Positions 1 to 5,037 of a DNA stretch of 5,037 nt are shown here, piece by piece (within the stretch, counting starts at the first letter, position 1; each line of letters starts with the position of its first letter). Below the pieces are notes generated by a model. That model worked only from the letters and a program-made list of their open reading frames with translations. It was not told the origin of the DNA and made no database searches. This DNA comes from Flavobacteriaceae bacterium (GTDB lineage Bacteria; Bacteroidota; Bacteroidia; Flavobacteriales; Flavobacteriaceae). The translations under genes and the position numbers were made by a program. The stretch covers positions 1 through 5,037 of the forward strand of contig JAESUF010000308.1 in NCBI GenBank assembly GCA_016763215.1. The letters run 5' to 3'.

Positions 1-440
1 CATTGTTAACTACAAATCAAGACTTAAATGGTGATAAGGTGTTTAATGAAACTACAGCCAATGGTTTTCCTTTGAGTGTTGACTTCTCGCAAACAAAAAG
101 TGAATTAACAGGAGCTTCTAACCTGTTAATGAATGCAGATGTTAGCTATTTAAAAGAATACAACGGAGGCAAGAGTATTCAAGGGACTTTAACATTTAAC
201 TATTTCTCTGATAGAATATTTGCATTGGGCACTGAGGGGAAAGGAAACATTATAGATTCAGGAATTGCCACGCTAGACTTTGTATTTAAATCTCAATTGA
301 ATAAAAACTTAGGAATAGGGATAACAGCAAAAAACTTGTTAAACCCCTTAGTAAAGAGAACACAGGAAACTCAAGAAGTGATTGTTGGCTCTTACAAATT
401 AGGAACAAATATTAAATTATCGTTATCGTATAACTTTTAG
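1..440 (+). CDS. TonB-dependent receptor, C-terminal beta-barrel part (5' end outside window)
   Basis: The reading frame is open from the left edge, so this is the last 145 or so residues of a longer gene; the TTG at position 3 is an internal leucine codon and not a start. The protein shows alternating polar/hydrophobic strands separated by short turns, as in an outer-membrane barrel. Near the C-terminus it has LGIGITAKNLLNP, a pattern typical of the last strands of Bacteroidota TonB-dependent receptors. It ends in SLSYNF with a terminal phenylalanine, the usual signal for barrel insertion by the BAM machinery. Such receptors import a ligand across the outer membrane using TonB/ExbBD energy. 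The plug and any carboxypeptidase-like N-terminal domain are not in the window, so the substrate cannot be judged. The lipoprotein gene 104 bases downstream on the same strand is its likely partner. Family assignment is fairly sure; function is inferred. Confidence 0.82.
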   Translation, partial: LLTTNQDLNGDKVFNETTANGFPLSVDFSQTKSELTGASNLLMNADVSYLKEYNGGKSIQGTLTFNYFSDRIFALGTEGKGNIIDSGIATLDFVFKSQLNKNLGIGITAKNLLNPLVKRTQETQEVIVGSYKLGTNIKLSLSYNF

Positions 441-544
441 TTAACACTCCTATAACTCAACATTAATTTTTAAAAAATATTCAGTTAATATAAGGGCAGT
501 TACTTTACGCCAGTAATTAAAACTAAAAATTTAAAATAATTAAA

Positions 545-1723
545 ATGAAAAAAATTTTATTTGCATTAATGATTGCAGTAGCGTCATTTACCTTTCTTAT
601 TTCTTGTAGTGATAATGAAATACTAGTCGATGTTTCGTGTTCTGATGGTATTCAGAATGGAGATGAAACTGGAGTTGATTGTGGCGGTTCTTCATGTCAA
701 CCATGTGCAATATCTACTTTAGAAGGAGACATCACTGATGATGTTATTCTTGATGCTTCAATTGCCTATGAATTAACAGGAGCTTATGTAGTAAAAGAAG
801 GAGGAAGCTTAACAATTCCTGAAGGAACTACAATTAAGGCGACTGGAGGAACAAGTTCTTATATTGCAGTTGCTCAAGGGGGGCAAATTTTTGTAAACGG
901 AACATCTACAAATCCAGTTGTGATGACTTCTGGAGCTAGCTCACCAGCAGCAGCAGATTGGGGCGGATTGGTAGTGTGCGGTAAAGCACCAACAAATGTT
1001 GGTTCTGTAGCAACGTCAGAAGTTGCAGATCTTACTTATGGTGGTACTATTTTAAATGATAATTCAGGGTCTATTAGATACCTAAGATTAGAATATACAG
1101 GAGCTACTTTTAATAGCACAAAAGAATTTAACGGATTGTCTTTGTTTGGTGTTGGTTCTGGAACTACTGTAGAATATGTACAATCTTTTGAAGGAGGAGA
1201 TGATGGAATCGAGTTCTTTGGAGGAACCGTAAATGGTAAATGGTTAGTATCTACCAATAGTGGTGATGATTCAATTGATTTTGCTGATGGTTGGTCTGGT
1301 ATTGGAGAATTTTGGTATATCTCAGGAGGAGCTAAAGCCGGAATTGAAGGATCTAATAACGGAGATAATGGAAATGCAGCACCTGTAACAAGTGCAACGT
1401 TGAGAAACATTACAGTTGTTGGACCCGTTACTGAAGGAGCTTTATTTTACAAAGAAGGAGGAGGTAACTTTACAATAGATAACTTTTATGTTGAAGGTGT
1501 AAATTTAGGAGTAAAAGTTAAAAGTACGGATGCAGAAGCAGGAGTTAGAATTGAAAATGGAGATTTAGTAATGACAAATGTTCAATTTGTGAATAGCATG
1601 ACTGGATTTGTAGTTACTGACTACGCAGGAGCTAATCAAACTTTTGTACAGCAAGGAACTGCAACAGGTGCTGGGAATGGCGCCATTGCTCCAGACTGGA
1701 CTATTGGATGGACTAGATTCTAG
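545..1723 (+). CDS. Surface lipoprotein with Cys-rich motif and beta-helix-like domain, receptor-associated
   Basis: The 392-residue product begins with a type II signal peptide: MKK, a hydrophobic stretch, then lipobox L-I-S-C with the lipidated cysteine at residue 21. The mature end CSDNE is acidic, resembling the lipoprotein export signal that sends Bacteroidota lipoproteins to the cell surface. Residues 32-54 carry a four-cysteine motif (C32, C46, C51, C54) around DGIQNGDETGVDCGG, seen in many secreted marine Bacteroidota proteins and probably held by disulfides or metal. From about residue 59 the Gly/Thr/Val-rich repeats (SLTIPEGTTIKA, DWGGLVVCGKAP, DDGIEFFGGTVN) suggest a right-handed parallel beta-helix. 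Relatives are often mislabelled 'multidrug transporter', but no transmembrane segment beyond the signal peptide is visible. The ATG at 545 follows an A-rich leader usual for the phylum. Position after a TonB-dependent receptor suggests a ligand-binding partner by analogy with SusD, but it is not SusD-like in sequence. The exact role is unknown. Confidence 0.85.
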   Translation: MKKILFALMIAVASFTFLISCSDNEILVDVSCSDGIQNGDETGVDCGGSSCQPCAISTLEGDITDDVILDASIAYELTGAYVVKEGGSLTIPEGTTIKATGGTSSYIAVAQGGQIFVNGTSTNPVVMTSGASSPAAADWGGLVVCGKAPTNVGSVATSEVADLTYGGTILNDNSGSIRYLRLEYTGATFNSTKEFNGLSLFGVGSGTTVEYVQSFEGGDDGIEFFGGTVNGKWLVSTNSGDDSIDFADGWSGIGEFWYISGGAKAGIEGSNNGDNGNAAPVTSATLRNITVVGPVTEGALFYKEGGGNFTIDNFYVEGVNLGVKVKSTDAEAGVRIENGDLVMTNVQFVNSMTGFVVTDYAGANQTFVQQGTATGAGNGAIAPDWTIGWTRF

Positions 1724-1755
1724 TTTTTGGTAGAAGAGAAGCGTAACAAAAAGAT

Positions 1756-1785
1756 AAAAGAGCAGGCTAAACAGTCTGCTCTTTT
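1756..1785 (+). terminator. Hairpin terminator after lipoprotein gene
   Basis: AAAAGAGCAG pairs perfectly with CTGCTCTTTT. The stem can extend inward by a G-T wobble and two more pairs to leave an AAAC loop, giving 13 pairs in all. The run of T at the 3' side is only four long, so the terminator is moderate on the + strand. It lies 33 bases after the lipoprotein stop and separates the receptor/lipoprotein block from the exonuclease gene. Confidence 0.75.
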
Positions 1786-1867
1786 CAGTTTATCTAAAAT
1801 TTTTCAAAGTTGTTGAGTTTCTTAAGGCTCTCTATTTTTAGTACCTTCACAAAAAAAATATTGCAAA

Positions 1868-2584
1868 ATGAATCTAAAAATTAAAATCGATAATGTCTTG
1901 TTCTTAGACATCGAGACCGTCCCTCAAAAGGAGCACTGGAAAGAGGTGTCCGAAATCAATAAAGAACTGTTCAACAAAAAGACTGCTTATCAAAGAAAGG
2001 AAGAGATTAGCGCTGAAGAGTTTTATGAAAAAGCAGGAATTTGGGCAGAGTTTGGGAAAATCATTTGTATTTCAGTTGCGTATTTTACAAGGAAAGAAAA
2101 GCAAAGAAATTTACGGGTGACTTCTTTTTATGGAGATGATGAGAACCGTTTATTAATTGATTTTAAAGCTTTGCTAGACACTCATTTTAATAAAGAGAGT
2201 CATGTTCTTTGCGCACATAATGGGAAAGAGTTTGATTTTCCTTACATCGCTCGAAGAATGATTGTACATCAAATTGAACTCCCATCAAAACTGAATTTAT
2301 TTGGTAAAAAACCATGGGAAGTTCCACATATAGATACCATGGAATTGTGGAAATTTGGAGATTATAAGCACTTTACTTCGTTGCAACTATTGACTTCAAT
2401 TTTAAATATTCCTTCACCCAAAGATGATATTGATGGTAGTGAAGTTGCCAAGGTATATTATGAAGAGAAAAACCTAGAACGTATTGTCAATTATTGCGAA
2501 AAAGATACCATTGCTATTGCGCAATTGTTACTGCGCTTTAATAACGAAGATTTAATTAAGGAAAGCGAAATTATTAAAATTTAA
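1868..2584 (+). CDS. Predicted 3'-5' exonuclease, PolB-exonuclease-like (DNA_pol_B_exo2 family)
   Basis: This 238-residue protein is a stand-alone DEDDy-type exonuclease domain. Visible motifs are Exo I FLDIETVP (D14, E16), Exo II AHNGKEFDFPYI (D123) and Exo III YCEKD (Y209, D213). Together they supply the four acidic metal ligands and the tyrosine of the family, so the active site appears intact. HIDTMEL (D156) and IPSPKDDIDG (181-190) are further conserved stretches of this family, described as related to the exonuclease domain of family B polymerases. No polymerase domain follows and the length is normal for the single-domain form. It probably trims 3' ends of DNA or RNA in the cytoplasm; the physiological substrate is unknown. 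The ATG at 1868 follows an A-rich stretch and leaves seven residues before the first beta strand. It lies after a terminator, so it is probably transcribed separately. Its stop codon overlaps that of the convergent ABC-F gene. Confidence 0.9.
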   Translation: MNLKIKIDNVLFLDIETVPQKEHWKEVSEINKELFNKKTAYQRKEEISAEEFYEKAGIWAEFGKIICISVAYFTRKEKQRNLRVTSFYGDDENRLLIDFKALLDTHFNKESHVLCAHNGKEFDFPYIARRMIVHQIELPSKLNLFGKKPWEVPHIDTMELWKFGDYKHFTSLQLLTSILNIPSPKDDIDGSEVAKVYYEEKNLERIVNYCEKDTIAIAQLLLRFNNEDLIKESEIIKI

Positions 2585-4437
2585 CCTTCAAGTTTCATCG
2601 AGAGCTCTAACCATCTTTCTTCTTTTTCTTCGATGGAATTGATTGTTTTTTGAAGTTCTTGAGATTTTTTCTGCAGTTCATCTTCAGACATTGTCTCATT
2701 TGTAAAAAAGGCTTCAAGTTCTTTTTTCTTTCGTTCCAACTTCTCAATGTCGTTTTCTAAAGAACCAAATTCTCGTTTTTCAGAATAACTTAATTTAGTT
2801 TTTTGAGGCTCCTTTTTATGAATTTCTTTTTTCTCTGTTTTTTTTGAAATTACAGGTCTTGAATCTTCGTAAGCTCTAAAGTCAGAATAATTACCTGGAA
2901 AATTTTCTACCAAACCATCTCCCCTAAATACAAATAGTGAGTCCACTACTTTATCCATAAAATACCTGTCGTGAGAAACAACAATTAAGTTACCAGGAAA
3001 ATCTAACAGAAAACTTTCTAAAACATTCAACGTAACCACATCTAAATCATTGGTTGGTTCATCTAGAATTAAAAAATTTGGATTTTGAATTAATACAGTA
3101 CAGAGATACAATCTCTTTTGTTCGCCACCACTTAATTTTTCTACAAAATCATATTGTTTTTTTCTGTCGAAAAGAAATCGTTCTAGTAGTTGAGATGCAG
3201 AAATTCTTCTCCCTTTTGTTAGCGGAATTTCTTCCCCAAATTCTTTAATGACATCAATAACTTTCTGGCCTTTTTTAATTTGAATTCCTGTTTGGGTGTA
3301 ATATCCAAATTTCACGGTCTCACCAACAACTACTTTTCCTCCGTCAACAGGTTCTCCTTGAGTTAAAATGTTTAAAAAAGATGATTTTCCAGTACCGTTT
3401 TTTCCAATAACTCCAATACGTTCTCCTCTTTTAAAGACGTACTCGAATCCATCAAGGATTACAAGATCATCAAATGATTTCTTTAGTTTATGAAGTTCAA
3501 CAATTTTACTACCCAAGCGCTGCATGTTAATTTCTAATTGAACAGCATGGTCTTGCCTTCTTTTGTGAGCTTTTTCTTTTATTTCATAGAAATCATCAAT
3601 CCTAGATTTAGATTTTGTAGTTCTAGCTTTTGGCCGTCTACGCATCCAGTCCAATTCTTTCTTAAAAAGATTTTTAGCTTTGTCAGTAGAAGTCGCTTCT
3701 TGAGTAATTCTCTCTTCTTTTTTCTCTAGATAATAGGAGTAATTCCCTTTATATTTATAAAGTTCTCCTTGATCTAGTTCAATGATCTCAGTGCATACTC
3801 GTTCTAGGAAATAACGATCATGTGTAACCATGAATAAGGTGATTTTTTCCTTTTTAAAGAAAGACTCTAACCATTCGATCATTTCCAAATCTAAATGATT
3901 TGTAGGTTCATCTAAAATTAAAAGATCGGGTTTGTTGATTAATATGATAGCCAGTCCTAATCGTTTTTTTTGCCCTCCGGAAAGAGTGCGAACCTTTTGA
4001 TGTATATCGATTAGCTTAAGTTTTGAAAGAATCAATTTGTATTGCGTTTCAAAATCCCAAGCATTGTGTTGATCCATCAAATCAAATGCTTTTTGATAAT
4101 TTTCTGAGTCGTTAGGGTTTTCTAACGCTTTCTCATATTGTTGAATAATAGGTAATATTGTGTTTTCAGTAGCAAAAATTGTTTCTGCAATGCTTAGGTT
4201 CTCGTCAAAAATTTGATTTTGAGAAAGGTAGGATATTTGTATTCCTTTTCGCTGTACTACCTGTCCGTCATCAGCGGTGTCTAATCCAGCAATGATATTA
4301 AGTATGGAAGTTTTTCCCGTTCCATTTTTTGCTACGAAAGCAATCTTCTGATCTTTATTAATACCAAAAGAAAGGTTTTTAAATAATACTCTATCACCGT
4401 ATGACTTGGAGATGTTTTCAACTGAAATATAATTCAC
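2581..4437 (-). CDS. uup: ABC-F family ATPase, Uup-like
   Basis: From the GTG start this is a 618-residue soluble protein with two ATP-binding domains and no membrane segment. Domain 1 has Walker A AKNGTGKT (36-43), signature LSGGQ (152-156), Walker B LLILDEP with EPTNHLD, and switch H206. Domain 2 has GKNGTGKS (345-352), LSGGEQ (435-440), FLILDEP with EPTNDLD, and H489. The linker carries ELDWMRRRPKARTTKSKSRI (261-280), the pattern of Uup proteins. The C-terminal tail (about 550-618) is a Lys/Glu-rich coiled coil like the Uup DNA-binding domain. Uup and related ABC-F proteins act on ribosomes or on branched DNA intermediates; the tail favours Uup over antibiotic-resistance ABC-F types. I chose GTG at 4437 because MNYISVENISKSYG begins at the first beta strand. 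The alternative ATG at 4479 lies in the loop of a terminator hairpin and would add 14 residues coded by its stem. The first Walker A glycine is alanine in domain 1. Confidence 0.9.
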   Translation of the reverse strand: MNYISVENISKSYGDRVLFKNLSFGINKDQKIAFVAKNGTGKTSILNIIAGLDTADDGQVVQRKGIQISYLSQNQIFDENLSIAETIFATENTILPIIQQYEKALENPNDSENYQKAFDLMDQHNAWDFETQYKLILSKLKLIDIHQKVRTLSGGQKKRLGLAIILINKPDLLILDEPTNHLDLEMIEWLESFFKKEKITLFMVTHDRYFLERVCTEIIELDQGELYKYKGNYSYYLEKKEERITQEATSTDKAKNLFKKELDWMRRRPKARTTKSKSRIDDFYEIKEKAHKRRQDHAVQLEINMQRLGSKIVELHKLKKSFDDLVILDGFEYVFKRGERIGVIGKNGTGKSSFLNILTQGEPVDGGKVVVGETVKFGYYTQTGIQIKKGQKVIDVIKEFGEEIPLTKGRRISASQLLERFLFDRKKQYDFVEKLSGGEQKRLYLCTVLIQNPNFLILDEPTNDLDVVTLNVLESFLLDFPGNLIVVSHDRYFMDKVVDSLFVFRGDGLVENFPGNYSDFRAYEDSRPVISKKTEKKEIHKKEPQKTKLSYSEKREFGSLENDIEKLERKKKELEAFFTNETMSEDELQKKSQELQKTINSIEEKEERWLELSMKLEG

Positions 4438-4461
4438 GAAAAAATTTTTGACAAAGGAACT

Positions 4462-4562
4462 AAAAAAACCCGAGTACATGACTCAGGTTTAATCTTAATT
4501 AAGATTAGGGGGTAAACTTAATTTTGCTAACTTCTATAATATGTTGTATGAAAACTTATTAT
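4462..4562 (-). ncRNA. Putative small RNA or leader RNA, unit 1 (adjacent to ABC-F gene)
   Basis: Predicted as about 101 nt from the unit 1 promoter to the end of the U tract. It is A/U-rich, with a run of five C (complement of 4508-4512), an 18-base perfect palindrome (4490-4507) and the terminator. It has no ATG-initiated reading frame of note. Because its terminator ends about 25 bases before the ABC-F GTG, it could instead be the attenuated 5' leader of that gene. The start point is estimated from the promoter box. Confidence 0.55.
4466..4490 (-). terminator. Terminator hairpin of unit 1, upstream of ABC-F start
   Basis: On the minus strand AACCTGAGT pairs with ACTCGGGTT around a five-base loop, followed by seven T (4468-4462). 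The one imperfect pair (4471 with 4485) is G-U in minus-strand RNA but C-A in plus-strand RNA, so the stem is continuous only for minus-strand transcription. The loop contains the ATG at 4479 that a gene caller could mistake for the ABC-F start. Confidence 0.8.
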
Positions 4563-4566
4563 GGTG

Positions 4567-4597
4567 TAAATATACCTAGATAATTAGTGTCAAACAA
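4567..4597 (-). promoter_or_regulatory. Bacteroidota-type promoter of unit 1
   Basis: On the minus strand TTG (4597-4595) is followed after exactly 20 bases by TATATTTA (4574-4567), close to the phylum's TTG / TAnnTTTG consensus with A in the last place. Expected start of transcription is near 4562. The segment ATCTAGGTA just before the box is kept in all units. Confidence 0.6.
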
Positions 4598-4639
4598 TCC
4601 CTTGAAATAGTGAAATTTTTACATCCCTAAAAAAGGGGA
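4598..4639 (-). promoter_or_regulatory. Paired inverted repeats (putative activator site), unit 1
   Basis: Two elements of form TCCC-N8-GGGA start 26 bases apart, at 4598 and 4624. The promoter-proximal one is degenerate (GTGA at 4610-4613). They sit immediately upstream of the minus-strand TTG box, where an activator would contact RNA polymerase. The regulator is not in the window. Confidence 0.5.
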
Positions 4640-4665
4640 GCTAAAAAATAATGTCTCTAAAAAAT

Positions 4666-4699
4666 AAAAAACCCAGATAAAATTTTATCTGGGTTTTTT
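4666..4699 (-). terminator. Terminator hairpin of unit 2
   Basis: This is a perfect 34-base palindrome with core ACCCAGATAAAA and its complement, flanked by A and T runs. By symmetry it could terminate on either strand; the minus assignment comes from the promoter in the same unit and from the wobble pattern in units 1 and 3. Confidence 0.8.
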
Positions 4700-4775
4700 T
4701 AATTATCAATTAAAAGTTAGGGGGTAAATTCTTAATCGATAAAATTAATAACATGTATTAATAAAGAACAATAAC
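4666..4775 (-). ncRNA. Putative small RNA, unit 2
   Basis: Predicted as about 110 nt between the unit 2 promoter and terminator. It has the same plan as unit 1: an unstructured A/U-rich 5' half, CCCCC (complement of 4720-4724), a six-pair A/T hairpin (4699-4713), and a long terminator stem. No gene follows within the unit, so this copy would act as a free RNA. Transcription is inferred from signals only. Confidence 0.55.
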
Positions 4776-4779
4776 ATTG

Positions 4780-4810
4780 TAAATGTACCTAGATATGTTG
4801 TACTAAGCAA
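4780..4810 (-). promoter_or_regulatory. Bacteroidota-type promoter of unit 2
   Basis: TTG (4810-4808), 20 bases, then TACATTTA (4787-4780) on the minus strand. Spacing is identical to unit 1 although several spacer bases differ, which supports selection for promoter function. Expected start is near 4775. Confidence 0.6.
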
Positions 4811-4852
4811 TCCCTTGAATTAGGGAAATTTCAGCATCCCTATAAATGGGGA
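4811..4852 (-). promoter_or_regulatory. Paired inverted repeats (putative activator site), unit 2
   Basis: Both elements are intact here: TCCC-N8-GGGA at 4811-4826 and again at 4837-4852, with the same 26-base step as unit 1. They abut the TTG box on its upstream side. The equivalent site of unit 3 begins at 5035 and is cut by the window end. Confidence 0.55.
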
Positions 4853-4878
4853 GTATAGAGTACAGAGCTATAGAAAAC

Positions 4879-4912
4879 AAAAAACCCAGATAAAATTTCA
4901 TCTGAGTTTTTT
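4879..4912 (-). terminator. Terminator hairpin of unit 3
   Basis: Same stem as unit 2 with two changes. The affected pairs, 4886 with 4905 and 4892 with 4899, are both G-U type in minus-strand RNA and both A-C mismatches in plus-strand RNA. A run of T follows on the minus side. Confidence 0.78.
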
Positions 4913-4999
4913 TAATTATCAATTAAAAATAGGGGGTGATTCTAATTGACAAAAATTAATAACATGTATTAATAACACGTATTAATAAAGAACAATAAC
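4879..4999 (-). ncRNA. Putative small RNA, unit 3
   Basis: Predicted as about 121 nt, longer than unit 2 mainly because of a 13-base duplication (4961-4973 and 4974-4986). The five-C run (complement of 4932-4936), the A/T hairpin (4912-4926) and the terminator are kept. The promoter is complete in the window but the upstream inverted repeats are cut off after three bases. Confidence 0.5.
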
Positions 5000-5003
5000 A
5001 TTG

Positions 5004-5034
5004 TAAATGTACCTAGATATGTTGTACTAAGCAA
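5004..5034 (-). promoter_or_regulatory. Bacteroidota-type promoter of unit 3
   Basis: TTG (5034-5032), 20 bases, then TACATTTA (5011-5004) on the minus strand. This is the same sequence as unit 2 over the whole element. Expected start is near 4999. Confidence 0.58.
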
Positions 5035-5037
5035 TCC

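Larger units (their letters stand above)
4462..5037 (-). repeat. Tandem array of three diverged ~205-225 base units (third truncated by window edge)
   Basis: Units run 4462-4665, 4666-4878 and 4879-5037, counted from the terminator side. The same landmarks recur in the same order: terminator hairpin, small A/T palindrome, GGGGGT (+ strand), TAAATRTACCTAGATA, CAATCCCTTGAA and TCCCT-N6-GGGGA. The promoter boxes are 213 and 224 bases apart. Units 2 and 3 are very similar over most of their length; unit 1 has diverged but keeps every landmark. No protein gene is seen here. Conservation of signals rather than of codons points to repeated transcription units and not to protein repeats or an insertion sequence. 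Confidence 0.85.

Noticed and set aside
500..516. Small inverted repeat TTACT / AGTAA in the receptor-lipoprotein gap
   Set aside because: A five-pair A/T-rich stem without a T tract is within chance expectation; it is not called a terminator or operator.
1036..1410. Open frame of 124 codons on the minus strand
   Set aside because: It lies wholly inside the lipoprotein gene, is proline-rich from reading Gly codons backwards, and has no domain features.
1842..1849. TACCTTCA as a -7 box for the exonuclease gene
   Set aside because: It has two mismatches to TAnnTTTG, and the nearest TTG upstream is 26 bases away, longer than usual. A promoter must exist nearby, but this one is not well supported.
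3054..3729. Two short + strand open frames inside the ABC-F gene (3054-3248, 3538-3729)
   Set aside because: They are opposite-strand shadows of a well-conserved ATPase gene with low-complexity Phe/Ser-rich translations.
4438..4479. N-terminal extension of the ABC-F protein from ATG at 4479
   Set aside because: The 14 added residues would be coded by the terminator stem and U tract, and the family normally begins at MNYISVENISK; GTG at 4437 fits better.
4745..4777. Short ATG reading frame coding for MLLFFINTCY in unit 2, repeated with one synonymous change in unit 3
   Set aside because: The ATG lies only two bases after the promoter box, at or before the expected transcript start, and it is absent from unit 1. 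The match is explained by the high identity of units 2 and 3. It would be worth reviving only if transcript starts map further upstream.
4462..5037. CRISPR array, insertion sequence or integron attC array
   Set aside because: Units are over 200 bases with diverged content and no short constant repeat with unique spacers. There is no transposase or cassette gene, and the conserved parts are promoter and terminator signals.

Overview
The window looks like a chromosomal segment from a marine-type member of the Flavobacteriaceae (Bacteroidota). The evidence is the low G+C content, A-rich leaders without Shine-Dalgarno sequences, an outer-membrane TonB-dependent receptor followed by a surface-type lipoprotein, and Bacteroidota-style promoters (TTG, about 20 bases, TAnnTTTR). 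The assignment rests on sequence character only; no search was run.

Layout. Positions 1-440 hold the C-terminal part of a TonB-dependent receptor barrel. After a 104-base A/T-rich gap comes a 392-residue lipoprotein (545-1723) with a four-cysteine N-terminal motif and a beta-helix-like body; the two probably form an outer-membrane uptake or binding pair. A hairpin terminator (1756-1785) closes that block. A predicted 3'-5' exonuclease of the PolB-exonuclease-like family (1868-2584, +) then converges on a Uup-type ABC-F ATPase (2581-4437, -). The two stop codons share the four bases TTAA.

The most unusual part is the right end, 4462-5037, which has no protein gene. It contains three tandem, diverged copies (the third cut by the window edge) of a unit of about 205-225 bases. 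Read on the minus strand, every unit has the same order: a pair of TCCC-N8-GGGA inverted repeats 26 bases apart, a TTG-N20-TAnnTTTA promoter, a roughly 100-120 base A/U-rich transcribed segment with a conserved run of five C, a small A/T hairpin, and a strong terminator hairpin with a U tract. I read this as an array of small RNA genes on the minus strand under a shared regulator. The terminator of the first unit lies directly upstream of the ABC-F start codon, so this gene may be expressed by read-through (attenuation) from the unit 1 promoter.

The receptor/lipoprotein pair concerns envelope transport, while the exonuclease and ABC-F protein concern nucleic acid and ribosome maintenance. Nothing seen ties the two blocks together functionally.
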